A DNA stretch of 64,000 nt from Bradyrhizobium sp. WSM1417 (GTDB taxonomy: Bacteria; Pseudomonadota; Alphaproteobacteria; Rhizobiales; Xanthobacteraceae), in the NCBI RefSeq assembly GCF_000515415.1, contig NZ_KI911783.1:6187831-6251830 (forward strand). The letters are read 5' to 3'. Below, in pieces: positions 52,303-61,152 of this stretch; positions within the stretch are counted from its first letter, which is position 1; each line of letters starts with the position of its first letter. Both the position numbers and the translations under genes were made by a program. The notes under the pieces were generated by a model. That model saw nothing but the letters and a program-made list of their open reading frames with translations. It had not been told where the DNA came from and did not search any database.

Positions 52303-53496
52303 ATGCCCTTTCCGCATGCCTCGGAAGCCCTGTCACGCTTCACCGTGCTCGATCTGACCCGCGTCCGGTCCGGGCCCACCTGCGTGCGGCAGCTCGCGGA
52401 CTGGGGCGCCAACGTGATCAAGATCGACGCGCTCACCGCGGATGCCGGCGGCGAGCAGCCGGGCGGGCCGCGGCGGGGCTCCGACTTCCAGAATTTGCAT
52501 CGCAACAAGCGGGCGATGACGCTTAACCTGAAGGACGAGCGCGGGCTCGCCGTGTTCAAGCGCCTCGCTGCCAAGGCCGACGTTGTGGTGGAGAATTTCC
52601 GTCCCGACGTGAAAAAGAAGCTGGGCATCGACTATGAGGGCCTCGCCAGGATCAATCCACGCATCGTCTACGGCAGCATCTCCGGCTTCGGCCAGGACGG
52701 GCCCTACCACAAGCGGCCGGGCTTCGATCAGATCGCGCAAGGCATGGGCGGGCTGATGTCGATCACGGGCGCGCCGGGCGAAGGCCCGATGCGGGTCGGC
52801 ATTCCGGTCGCCGACCTCACCGCCGGTCTGTTCTGTGCCATGGGCATCCTCACCGCACTGCTGGAGCGCGAGGTTTCTGGCAAGGGCCAGTGGGTGCACA
52901 CGTCGCTGCTGCAGGCCCAGATCTTCATGCTCGACTTCCAGGCCGCACGCTGGCTGATGGAAAAGGAAGTGGCCAAGCAGGCCGGCAACAACCACCCGAC
53001 CAGCATTCCGACCGGCGTGTTCAAGACCTCGGACGGCTACATCAACATCGCCACCACGGGCGGCCGGATCTGGGAGCGCTGCGCGCAGGCGATCGGCGCG
53101 CCGGAACTCTACAGCCATCCCGACTATCTGACCGCGCCGGCCCGCTCCAAGAACCGCGACGCGCTCAATGCCGAGATCGAGAAGCGTACCTTGACGAAGT
53201 CCACCGAGACCTGGGTCCGTGAACTCAACGAGGCCGGCGTGCCCTGCGGGCCGATCTACGCCATCGACCAGATGTTCGAAGACGAGCAGGTCAAACATCT
53301 CGGCATTGCGCAGGAGGTGCCGAATGACGAGGGTCGCGACATCCGTCTGGTCGGCCAGCCCCTGACGCTGTCGCGCACGCCGAGCAGGATGGTGGCGCGG
53401 CCGCCGGAATTCGGCGAGCAGACCGACAAAGTGCTCGCAGAATTCGGTTTTGATCAAGACGAAATTGTAGCTCTCAGGGCGGCGAGGGTCGTGTAG
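52303..53496 (+). CDS. CoA transferase, CaiB/BaiF (family III)
   Basis: 397 residues from ATG 52303, with GGAG upstream (ATG 52267 in frame also possible). Family III features: V-L-D-L-T-R-V-R-S-G-P near 14-24, G-A-N-V-I-K-I-D near 32-39, R-N-K-R-A-M-T-L-N-L-K near 67, F-R-P-D-V near 103 and S-I-S-G-F-G-Q-D-G-P-Y near 127-137, with G-F-D-Q-I-A-Q-G-M-G-G-L-M carrying the catalytic Asp about 145. It moves CoA between acyl groups (formyl-, succinyl- or carnitine-type). The physiological pair is not deducible here. Confidence 0.92.
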   Translation: MPFPHASEALSRFTVLDLTRVRSGPTCVRQLADWGANVIKIDALTADAGGEQPGGPRRGSDFQNLHRNKRAMTLNLKDERGLAVFKRLAAKADVVVENFRPDVKKKLGIDYEGLARINPRIVYGSISGFGQDGPYHKRPGFDQIAQGMGGLMSITGAPGEGPMRVGIPVADLTAGLFCAMGILTALLEREVSGKGQWVHTSLLQAQIFMLDFQAARWLMEKEVAKQAGNNHPTSIPTGVFKTSDGYINIATTGGRIWERCAQAIGAPELYSHPDYLTAPARSKNRDALNAEIEKRTLTKSTETWVRELNEAGVPCGPIYAIDQMFEDEQVKHLGIAQEVPNDEGRDIRLVGQPLTLSRTPSRMVARPPEFGEQTDKVLAEFGFDQDEIVALRAARVV

Positions 53497-53785
53497 ATTC
53501 AAAGTGAGCGCGCAGAAAGCGACATGAAAAAGCACGCGAAAGCACGCTCGTCTCAGGTCGCCTAGTGAACGCGCTCGCGCACAGTCCGGTACCCGGCGCG
53601 TGTCGCCTTGGAACAAGGTGGTCAGCGAACGGAAGACGCTCGTTCAGCCTGCGTTTACTGACCGGCTCCTCGTTGAAGGTCGCGAGTTCACAATTGTGTC
53701 TGCGGGGCGCACCCTGGGGACGGCCTTGTGCTTATGGGTGAGGCCGTGCTTTTGTGGGGCGGATGCTCGAGCGGTACGGTCCGGT

Positions 53786-54274
53786 ATGATACTAAGTACA
53801 CACGCGATTGTTGGCGGCGCCATCGCTTATATGTTGCCCTCCCATCCAATCGCGGTCGCTGTCGCTGGATTTGCGAGCCATTTTGTGATCGATGCAATTC
53901 CACACTGGGACTATCCCCTTCAAGCAATCTCAGTTCGCAAGGATGCCGATAACCAACTGTTGAAGGCGGATCGTCGATTGTGGATGGACCTGCTCACGAT
54001 TGCGAGCGATGCATCGACTGGATTCGCGCTGGCGATCCTTCTATTTTACCCAAGCGCGCCGATTTGGCTGATCGCGCTGGGGGCGGCCGCCGGCATGCTG
54101 CCCGACCCGCTCCAGTTCGTGCATAGCCTCTACAGGCGAGAACCGCTCGTGATGCTTCAACGCTTCCATGTCTGGATACACACTAAACGTAGGCTGAACT
54201 GGCAGATTGGTATCGTGTCGCAGGCCGCCTTCGCCGCACTCGTTGCGGCAACCGCGCTAGTCGCGAAGCAATAA
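53786..54274 (+). CDS. Membrane protein, YdjM/DUF457-like
   Basis: 162 residues from ATG 53786; the frame is open to 53600 but that part is unlike protein. Early I-L-S-T-H-A-I-V-G-G-A near 2-12, then S-H-F-V-I-D-A-I-P-H-W-D-Y near 31-43, the His/Asp pattern of LexA-regulated/YdjM membrane-bound putative metal-dependent hydrolases. Four or so hydrophobic spans. Function is not established for the family. It ends 25 bp from the convergent tctA gene. Confidence 0.65.
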   Translation: MILSTHAIVGGAIAYMLPSHPIAVAVAGFASHFVIDAIPHWDYPLQAISVRKDADNQLLKADRRLWMDLLTIASDASTGFALAILLFYPSAPIWLIALGAAAGMLPDPLQFVHSLYRREPLVMLQRFHVWIHTKRRLNWQIGIVSQAAFAALVAATALVAKQ

Positions 54275-54298
54275 GCGAATAGAAGACCATGCGGTTTT

Positions 54299-55798
54299 CT
54301 ATCGCCTCCTCGATTGTAGATGTCCGAGGAGACGATCGAGTACCGGCCAAAACAGCAGCACGATCGCCAAGGTCGTGATCGAGCCGACCAGGCCGTTCGA
54401 CCAGAACACCTTGAGGTCGCCGCCGGCCCCGATCATCGACAGTCGGAAGGCATCCTCCGCCCGGTTGCCGAGTACGAGCGCCAGCGTGAACGGAGCGAGC
54501 GGAATGCCGATCTTCTTGAAGACGTAGCCGACGACGCCGAAGCCGAGCATCAGCCAGATGTCGAACATCGCGTTCTGGATCGCATAGGCGCCGATCGCGC
54601 ATGACACCACGATCATCGGCGCCACCGCGGCGAACGGCACGCGCAGGATCGAGGCGAAGATCGGCACCGTCGTCAGCACCAGCACAAGGCCGACGACATT
54701 GCCGAGATACATCGAGGCAATCAGGCCCCAGACGAAATCCTTGTGCTCGACGAACAGCAGCGGTCCGGGATTGAGCCCCCACACCATCAACCCGCCGAGC
54801 AGGATCGCGGCGGTGCCGGAGCCGGGAATGCCGAGCGCCAGCATCGGCAGCAGCGCCGCGGTGCCGGAGGCATGCGCCGCCGTCTCCGGCGCGAACACGC
54901 CCTCGATGCGGCCCTTACCGAAGCTCTCGGTGTCCTTGGAGAAACGCTTTGCCAGGTTGTAGCCCATGAAAGAGGCCGCGATCGCGCCGCCCGGGGTAAT
55001 GCCGAGCCAGCAGCCGATGAAGGAGGAGCGCAGCAGCGTCACCCAGTATTTCGGCAGGTCCTTCCACACACTCAGCACGACGCGCAACGAAATGCTCGCC
55101 GCGTGTCCGCGCAGCGCCAGGCGCTCCTCCATCGTCAGCAGGATCTCGCTGATGCCGAACAGGCCGATGACGGCGACGAGGAAGTTGATGCCGCGCAAAA
55201 GCTCGGACGAGCCGAAGGTCATGCGCAGATTGCCTGACACCGTGTCCATGCCGATGCCGGCGAGCAACAGCCCCAGCGACATCGAGATGAGGGTCTTGTG
55301 CTTGGCCTCGCGCCCGAGACCGACGAAGGAGCAGAAGGTCAGCAGATACACCGCGAAGAACTCGGGCGGGCCGAATTTCAACGCAAAGGACGAGATCATC
55401 GGGGCGAGGAAGGTGATCAGGAGCACCGCGACCAGCGAGCCTATGAAAGAGGACGTGAACGCAGCCGTCAGCGCCTCTGCCGCCCTGCCCTGCTGCGCCA
55501 TCGGATAGCCGTCGAAAGTGGTCGCGACCGACCAGGCCTCGCCCGGGATGTTGAACAGGATCGAGGTGATCGCGCCGCCGAACAGCGCGCCCCAATAGAT
55601 GCAGGACAGCATCACGATCGCCGAGGTCGGGTCCATCGTGAAGGTGAGCGGCAGCAGGATCGCGACGCCGTTGGGTCCGCCGAGTCCGGGCAAGACGCCG
55701 ACGAAGATGCCGAGCACCAGCCCGACCATCATCAGCACGAGCGTCTTCCACGTCAGCAGGACCGCAAAGCCGTGAAGCAAGAGACCGAAAGCTTCCAT
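54299..55798 (-). CDS. tctA: Tripartite tricarboxylate transporter large permease
   Basis: 499 residues from ATG 55798; the open frame continues upstream into tctB, but TctA homology begins at MEAFGLLLHGFAVLL. About 11-12 spans, with G-V-L-P-G-L-G-G-P-N-G near 38 and P-G-G-A-I-A near 265 and L-G-I-P-G-S-G-T-A-A near 335, the TctA glycine-rich loops. It moves a carboxylate into the cytosol with a cation, together with TctB and a TctC receptor, both upstream in the same operon. Confidence 0.94.
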   Translation of the reverse strand: MEAFGLLLHGFAVLLTWKTLVLMMVGLVLGIFVGVLPGLGGPNGVAILLPLTFTMDPTSAIVMLSCIYWGALFGGAITSILFNIPGEAWSVATTFDGYPMAQQGRAAEALTAAFTSSFIGSLVAVLLITFLAPMISSFALKFGPPEFFAVYLLTFCSFVGLGREAKHKTLISMSLGLLLAGIGMDTVSGNLRMTFGSSELLRGINFLVAVIGLFGISEILLTMEERLALRGHAASISLRVVLSVWKDLPKYWVTLLRSSFIGCWLGITPGGAIAASFMGYNLAKRFSKDTESFGKGRIEGVFAPETAAHASGTAALLPMLALGIPGSGTAAILLGGLMVWGLNPGPLLFVEHKDFVWGLIASMYLGNVVGLVLVLTTVPIFASILRVPFAAVAPMIVVSCAIGAYAIQNAMFDIWLMLGFGVVGYVFKKIGIPLAPFTLALVLGNRAEDAFRLSMIGAGGDLKVFWSNGLVGSITTLAIVLLFWPVLDRLLGHLQSRRR

Positions 55799-55809
55799 CG
55801 CGGGCCCGC

Positions 55810-56352
55810 CTAGTAGCCGAAGGCCGCTTCGAGCGGCCCTTTCGGCATGATGACGTCGAAGGCGATGTCGAAGGTAACGAACATGATCGCCGTGAATACG
55901 ACAGCGGTGAGCAACGACTTCCACAGCGCGATCTTGCCGACGAGACGCATGAAGCTGGCGATCAGCAGGAAGCTCGCGACATAGAGGCCGAGAAACTGCG
56001 TCGCCAGGCAGAACAGCAGCGTCGGCACGAACACCGCCATCACGCGGCGGGCTTGCGCGCGCGTGACGAAGGTTTCGGGTGCCGCGCGGTGCGCGACCAG
56101 CGCCACGATCAGGCCGTAGAGGCTGGCACCACCGAGAATGACAGAGAGATAGAACGGGAAATAGCCGGGCTCCGGCCCGGTCGAATCCCAGGAGGCGCCG
56201 GTGCGCCAATTGTCGTAGCCGAGCGTGGCGGCCAGCGCGAGCAACAGCAGACAGACGAATATCTCGATCGTGCCGGAGGAGACGACGGAAGGCGAGTCGT
56301 CTTCGGGCGCGGTCGGATCGTCGACGACGATTTCAAGATCGGTTTGGGGCAT
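55810..56352 (-). CDS. tctB: Tripartite tricarboxylate transporter small subunit
   Basis: 180 residues from ATG 56352. Four predicted spans: IEIFVCLLLLALAATLGY; F-P-F-Y-L-S-V-I-L-G-G-A-S-L-Y-G; VFVPTLLFCLATQFLGLYVASFLLIAS; and LTAVVFTAIMFVTFDIAF. The P-G-Y-F-P-F-Y motif near 60 is the TctB hallmark. It ends 12 bp before tctA. A repeat element separates it from the receptor gene. Confidence 0.9.
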   Translation of the reverse strand: MPQTDLEIVVDDPTAPEDDSPSVVSSGTIEIFVCLLLLALAATLGYDNWRTGASWDSTGPEPGYFPFYLSVILGGASLYGLIVALVAHRAAPETFVTRAQARRVMAVFVPTLLFCLATQFLGLYVASFLLIASFMRLVGKIALWKSLLTAVVFTAIMFVTFDIAFDVIMPKGPLEAAFGY

Positions 56353-56375
56353 AAACGAACAACAATCGCTGTGGC

Positions 56376-56522
56376 CAATCCCCTCTCCCGTCCACGGGGA
56401 GAGGGTTAGGGTGAGGGAAGTCTCCACGAGGACGGCGATAGACGGACTCGCGGAGAGTCCCCCTCACCCGCATCGCTTCTTCGATGCGATGCGACCTCTC
56501 CCCGCAAGCGGGGCGAGATGAA
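56376..56522. repeat. Intergenic palindromic repeat (CCTCTCCCCG type)
   Basis: Lies between tctC and tctB. CCCCTCTCCCGTCCACGGGG at 56381-56400 and its near mirror CCTCTCCCCGCAAGCGGGGC at 56493-56512, with GATGCGATG/CATCGCATC-like arms in the middle (56469-56492). It resembles dispersed extragenic elements of Bradyrhizobium-type genomes and is unrelated to the repeat at 850. Confidence 0.7.
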
Positions 56523-56526
56523 GCAA

Positions 56527-57513
56527 TCACTTCGCGACAAACCCGGCTTCCGTCATCAGCGACTTGTTGACTGCATCGTCCTCCTCGAGGAACTGCACCA
56601 TGTCCTTCCCGGTGAGGAAGATCGGCTTCAGCGCCTGCTTTTCCATGTAGTCCTTGTATTCCGCGGTCTGCGTCACCTTGTGGAACAGCTCGACATAGAA
56701 CGCCTGCTGTTCCGCCGTGACCTTGCCGGGCAGGAACATCGCGCGCAGCATCAGATACTGGACGTCGACGCCCTCCTCCTTGCAGGTCGGGATGTCGGCC
56801 CAGGACTGCGTCTCCGTCACCTTGCTGGTGTAGGAGATTCGCTCCTTGTCAAACACGCAGAGCGGACGCACCTGGCCCGCGCGCCAGACCTCAAGATTCT
56901 CGGATGGATTGTTGACGTTGGATTCGGTGTGGTTGCCGACCAGCTGGGTCGCGGCCTCGCCGCCGGACTTGTAGGGCAGATAGGAGAATTTTGCGCCGGT
57001 CTTCTGCTCGAGGAACACGGTCAGCACGTGATCCTCGCGCTTGGAGCCGGTGCCGCCCATCTTGAACGGCGCGCTCGCCCCCTTCGCGGCCGCGACGAAC
57101 TCCTTCACCGTCCTGGGGCCTGTGCTGTTGTCCCACAGCACGAACTGGTCGAGTGCGATCACCGAAACCGGGGTCAGCTCACGCCAGTTGAACGGGATCT
57201 TCGCCGACAGCGGCAGCATGTAGATCAGCGAATAGGCGATCAGCACCTTGTTGGGGTCACCCTCGCTGGACTTCATGTACATCAGCGCTTCCGCGCCGGA
57301 AGCCCCGCCCTTGAGCGAGACCACGATCGGCTGCTTCATCAGATTGTTCTTCTGGATGGCGGCCTGCATCATCCGCGCCATCTGGTCGGAGGCGCCGCCC
57401 GCGCCCGCCGCGACCACGATCTCGACCGGTTTGGTCGGCTCCCAGCCGGCAAACGCCGGCGTGCTCAACGATAGCGCCGCTGCGACGCCAACAGCTTTCA
57501 CTAGAATTCGCAC
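56527..57513 (-). CDS. tctC: Tripartite tricarboxylate transporter receptor (Bug family)
   Basis: 328 residues from ATG 57513. Signal peptide 1-22 (MRILVKAVGVAAALSLSTPAFA), then W-E-P-T-K-P-V-E-I-V-V-A-A-G-A-G-G-A-S-D near 24-43, the Bug ligand loop; T-G-S-K-R-E-D-H near 150 replaces the usual T-G-S-G. Periplasmic carboxylate receptor; ligand not readable. The GntR-controlled cluster downstream (aminotransferases, hydratase, FAD oxidase) hints at a hydroxy or amino acid. Confidence 0.93.
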   Translation of the reverse strand: MRILVKAVGVAAALSLSTPAFAGWEPTKPVEIVVAAGAGGASDQMARMMQAAIQKNNLMKQPIVVSLKGGASGAEALMYMKSSEGDPNKVLIAYSLIYMLPLSAKIPFNWRELTPVSVIALDQFVLWDNSTGPRTVKEFVAAAKGASAPFKMGGTGSKREDHVLTVFLEQKTGAKFSYLPYKSGGEAATQLVGNHTESNVNNPSENLEVWRAGQVRPLCVFDKERISYTSKVTETQSWADIPTCKEEGVDVQYLMLRAMFLPGKVTAEQQAFYVELFHKVTQTAEYKDYMEKQALKPIFLTGKDMVQFLEEDDAVNKSLMTEAGFVAK

Positions 57514-57654
57514 CGTTTCGTCCCCTGGTTATTGTTGGCTTTGTATTTGCCAGGAATTTATCGACGCATTGTGCGGACTAATGCGAGCGAGTTCAAGCAG
57601 GCGGGCATGCCGCTGCCTATGACTTTCGGCTGACGAAGCCAAGCCGGAGCCGCG

Positions 57655-58452
57655 CTACTTGCCCTTCCAGTTCGGCGTGCGCTTGTTGAGGAAGGCGTCC
57701 ATTCCCTCGCGGAAATCTTCGCTCATATAGGCCTTGAGGATCAGATCCTCGCCCTCTTCGCGCGACAGCGTGCGGCGGATGCGGCGCACCGCCTCCTTGG
57801 TCGCTTCAAGCGTCAACGGGGCGTGGCTCGCCACCAGCCTGGCGGTCTCGTCGGCGCGGCGCTGCAGCGTCTCGACGTCGGGAACGATCTCGTTGAGGAG
57901 GCCGAGGGCCAGTGCTTCCGGTGCCTCGACGAGGCGCGCCTTGAAGATCAGATCCTTGGTGCGGGCGGGGCCGACCAGCGAGACGACGCGGCTGATGTTC
58001 GACATCGACAGGCAGTTGCCGAGCGTGCGCGCGATCGGAAACCCGATGCGCGTCGTTTCAGTCCCGATGCGGAGGTCGCAGCACGCCGCAATTCCGGCGC
58101 CACCGCCGGTGCAGGCCCCCGCGATCGCCGCGATCACGGGCACGCGGCACTGCTCCAGCGTGCCGAGCACGCGATCGATGCGGGCCTCATAGTCGAGCGC
58201 ATCCTGCGCGGTTTTGAACGCACGAAACTGAGAAATGTCGGTGCCGGAGGCAAACGCCTTGTCGCCGGCGCCGGTCAGGATCAGCGCCTTGATCGAGCGG
58301 TCGGCGTTGATTTCCTGGCAGATCTCCGCCATGCGCTCGTACATGGCGAAGGTCAGTGCGTTGCGCGCCTGCGGGCGGTTGAAGGTGATCCGCGCGATGC
58401 CGTCGGTGACGGAGTAGAGCAGGTCTTCGTTGGCGGTCGTCGGTGCGTTCAT
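57655..58452 (-). CDS. Enoyl-CoA hydratase/isomerase family protein
   Basis: 265 residues from ATG 58452. Crotonase fold: N-R-P-Q-A-R-N-A-L near 24-32, A-S-G-T-D-I-S-Q-F near 67-75 (oxyanion-hole loop A-S-G-x-D), G-A-C-T-G-G-G-A-G-I-A near 111-121. The Glu of classical hydratases at the G-G-G-x-E site is Ala/Gly here (G-G-G-A-G-I-A), so the reaction could be another crotonase reaction. It lies between tctC and the aminotransferase genes on the same strand. Confidence 0.9.
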   Translation of the reverse strand: MNAPTTANEDLLYSVTDGIARITFNRPQARNALTFAMYERMAEICQEINADRSIKALILTGAGDKAFASGTDISQFRAFKTAQDALDYEARIDRVLGTLEQCRVPVIAAIAGACTGGGAGIAACCDLRIGTETTRIGFPIARTLGNCLSMSNISRVVSLVGPARTKDLIFKARLVEAPEALALGLLNEIVPDVETLQRRADETARLVASHAPLTLEATKEAVRRIRRTLSREEGEDLILKAYMSEDFREGMDAFLNKRTPNWKGK

Positions 58453-58496
58453 CGCGCGCTCTCTTTTCTCTAGGTTAGTTCAGGCAACCTGGACCT

Positions 58497-59696
58497 TCAG
58501 GCAACCTGAGCTTTGGTCATCGGCACCGCGTCGCGTCCCTTCAGGACGTCCATGGCCGCCAACACGCCACCGCTCCGGTGCGGGATCTTTGCAAGATCGA
58601 GGCCCATCTCGACGCCGGCGAGCGTGCCCATCAGCATCAAATCGTTAAAATGGCCGATATGGCCGATGCGGAACACCTTGCCCTTGACCTTGTTCAGGCC
58701 GGTGCCGAGCGACATGTCGAAGTTTTCCAGCACCACCTTGCGGAAGGCGTCGGCATCGTGGCCATCAGGCACGCGCACGCCTGTGAGCGCCGGCGAATGC
58801 GCGGCAGGATCGGCGCACTGCGTCTCCAGGCCCCAGACCTTGATCGCGGCACGGGTCGCCGCGCTGTGGCGCTTGTGGCGGGTCCAGACGTTCTCGAGCC
58901 CCTCCTCTTCCAGCATCTTGATCGCCTCGCGCAGGCCGTAGAGCAAATTGGTGGCCGGCGTATAGGGGAAGGTGCCGAGCTTGTTGAAGCCGATGACCTC
59001 CTGCCAGTCCCAATAGGAGCGCATGCCGGGGTTGGCCTTCGCCACCGCGAGCGCCTTCTCCGAGACGGCGTTGAAGCCGAGGCCGGGCGGCAGCATCAGG
59101 CCCTTCTGCGAGCCGGCGACCGAGACGTCGATGCCCCAGGCATCGTGCTCGTACTCCATCGAGCCGAGGCCGGAGATGGTGTCGACCATCAGCAGCGCGG
59201 GGTGCTCGACCCGGTCGAGCAGCTTGCGCACCTCCAGCGGCGGCGTCACGCAGCCGGTCGAGGTCTCGTTGTGGACGACACAGACCGCCTTGATCGTGTG
59301 CTGCTTGTCGGCGGCAAGGCGCTTCTCGATCTCGGCGAGATCGGCGCCATGGCGCCAGTCGCTCGGGATGAAGTCGACGTCGAGCTTGAACTTATCGGCG
59401 ATGCCGCGCCACAGCACGGCGAACTGGCCGGTCTCGCACATCAGGACCTTGTCGCCGGGTGCGAGCACGTTGACCATCGCAGCTTCCCAGGCGCCGGTGC
59501 CGGACGAGGGGAAGATGATCACGGGCTGCTTGGTGCGGAACACCCGCTGCATTCCGGCGAGGACGGCGAAACCGAGCTCGGCGAACTCCGGACCGCGATG
59601 GTCCAGCGTCGGCATGTCCATCGCCCGCAGCACCCGGTCGGGCACGTTGGTCGGTCCTGGAATCTGGAGAAAATGCCTTCCAGTATGCACGGTCAT
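58497..59696 (-). CDS. Class V aminotransferase, serine/alanine-glyoxylate type (copy A)
   Basis: 399 residues from ATG 59696, with GGAAGGA upstream. I-P-G-P-T-N-V-P-D near 12-20, D-H-R-G-P-E-F near 33, S-S-G-T-G-A-W-E near 67, V-H-N-E-T-S-T-G near 145, V-D-T-I-S-G-L near 175, G-S-Q-K-G near 200 (PLP Lys), and R-I-G-H-I-G near 350. It would move an amino group to glyoxylate or a similar oxo-acid. A close relative is encoded at 61153-62355, with an MFS carrier between them. Confidence 0.9.
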   Translation of the reverse strand: MTVHTGRHFLQIPGPTNVPDRVLRAMDMPTLDHRGPEFAELGFAVLAGMQRVFRTKQPVIIFPSSGTGAWEAAMVNVLAPGDKVLMCETGQFAVLWRGIADKFKLDVDFIPSDWRHGADLAEIEKRLAADKQHTIKAVCVVHNETSTGCVTPPLEVRKLLDRVEHPALLMVDTISGLGSMEYEHDAWGIDVSVAGSQKGLMLPPGLGFNAVSEKALAVAKANPGMRSYWDWQEVIGFNKLGTFPYTPATNLLYGLREAIKMLEEEGLENVWTRHKRHSAATRAAIKVWGLETQCADPAAHSPALTGVRVPDGHDADAFRKVVLENFDMSLGTGLNKVKGKVFRIGHIGHFNDLMLMGTLAGVEMGLDLAKIPHRSGGVLAAMDVLKGRDAVPMTKAQVA

Positions 59697-59810
59697 CGGC
59701 GTCCTTCCCGGTCTTGCCTTGATTTTGATGGCCGCCGAATAGCACCATTTGACCGGCTTGTCCCCTCTCCTAAAGGCGCCTCCCATGCATAACCGGCGGG
59801 CGGCCACCCC

Positions 59811-61094
59811 CTACTCCGCGGCCAGCACCTTACCAGACGGCAGGCCGCTTTCGGCCTCCGTGAACGGGCGCTCCGGATGCATCAGGAAGGCGGAAAAGCC
59901 GCCGAGCAGCAGCAGACCCATCGACATCAGGAACGGCAGGTACCAATTGCCGGTCGCGTCGATGACGAAGCCCGCGACCAGCGGAGATACGATGGCGGCA
60001 AAGGCCGAGCCGGTGTTCATGAGTCCCGAGGCGGTCCCGGAATGTTTCGGGGCGATGTCCATCGGGATCGACCACATCGGGCCGATCACCAGCTCGGCGC
60101 AGAAGAAGCCGGCCGACAGGCACAGCGCGACGATCGTGATGTCGTGGACGAACAGGATCGGAAACAGCGAGAGCAGCGCCCCGGCAAATCCCGTAACGGT
60201 GACGCTCAGCCGCGCCAGGCGGACATTGCCGGTGCGGTCGAGGATCTTGTCCGAGAGCACGCCCCCGACGCTATCGCCGATCACGCCGGCAAAGAACACG
60301 CCGGAAGCGAACAGCGCCGAATTCTTGATGTCGAGATTGTAGTTGTTCTTGAAGAACAGCGGCAGCCAGTTGAGATAGAGCCACAAGCACCAGCCGTAGC
60401 AAAAATAGGTCAGCGTCACCGGCCACATTCGCCTCAACAGCGGGCCCCATGGCACCTGCGGCCGCTCGCGGGTCGGGCGCGGCGGCAGTGCGGCGAGCTC
60501 GGCCTCGGTAATGGAGGCGTGCTCCTTCGGCTCGTTGCGGAAGTACCAGACCCAGACGACGCCCCAGACGAGACTGACGAAGCCGAGCGCGACGAACGCG
60601 CCGCGCCAGGTCAGCCACAGGATCAGCAGCGCCACCACCGGCGGCGTTACCGCATTGCCGAGCCGGGCGAAGGAATGGGTCAGCCCTTGCGCAAAACCGC
60701 GGCGGTTCGCGGGCGTCCAGTATTGCATCGCACGCGTCGCGGTCGGAAAGGTCGCGCCCTCACCGAAGCCGAGCGCAAAACGGGCGATGAACAGCGCGGC
60801 GAGGCCATGTACAAAGCCGGTCGAGATGGTCGCTACCGCCCAGATCATGCCGCACCAGAACAGCGTCTTGCGCGGCCCGAAGCGATCGCCGACCCAGCCC
60901 CCGATCACCTGGAACAGCAGATAGGGATAGGCGAAGGCGGAGAAGACGAGGCCGAGCTGGGTGTTCGACAGACCGAGCTCCTTCTGGATCTCGCTCGCCG
61001 CGGTGCCGATGTTCACCCGGTCGACACAGGTGATGAAGTACATCGCGCAGAGCATCGCCAGCACGACATGCGTGGCCTTGAACCGAATTTTCAT
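59811..61094 (-). CDS. MFS transporter, anion:cation symporter type
   Basis: 427 residues from ATG 61094, preceded by GGAGGGG (GTG 61100 is too close to it). Twelve spans; V-D-R-V-N-I-G near 25-31 (the D-R-x-N of ACS/DgoT carriers), G-G-W-V-G-D-R-F-G-P-R-K near 66-77 (motif A), and R-F-A-L-G-F-G-E-G-A-T-F-P near 108. Likely imports a sugar acid or related organic anion with protons. It sits between the two aminotransferase genes. Confidence 0.92.
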   Translation of the reverse strand: MKIRFKATHVVLAMLCAMYFITCVDRVNIGTAASEIQKELGLSNTQLGLVFSAFAYPYLLFQVIGGWVGDRFGPRKTLFWCGMIWAVATISTGFVHGLAALFIARFALGFGEGATFPTATRAMQYWTPANRRGFAQGLTHSFARLGNAVTPPVVALLILWLTWRGAFVALGFVSLVWGVVWVWYFRNEPKEHASITEAELAALPPRPTRERPQVPWGPLLRRMWPVTLTYFCYGWCLWLYLNWLPLFFKNNYNLDIKNSALFASGVFFAGVIGDSVGGVLSDKILDRTGNVRLARLSVTVTGFAGALLSLFPILFVHDITIVALCLSAGFFCAELVIGPMWSIPMDIAPKHSGTASGLMNTGSAFAAIVSPLVAGFVIDATGNWYLPFLMSMGLLLLGGFSAFLMHPERPFTEAESGLPSGKVLAAE

Positions 61095-61152
61095 CTCCAC
61101 CCCTCCGTGTTTATCTTTTTTAGTGGTTGTCGCCCGCGTGTCCCCGCGCGGT

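Noticed and set aside
52333..53616. Minus-strand frame of 427 codons
   Set aside because: Antisense shadow of the CoA transferase; Arg/His/Gly-rich without motifs.
55810..56209. N-terminal extension of TctA into tctB, giving a 636-residue protein
   Set aside because: The extension is the wrong frame of tctB; TctA proteins are about 500 residues and start at ATG 55798.
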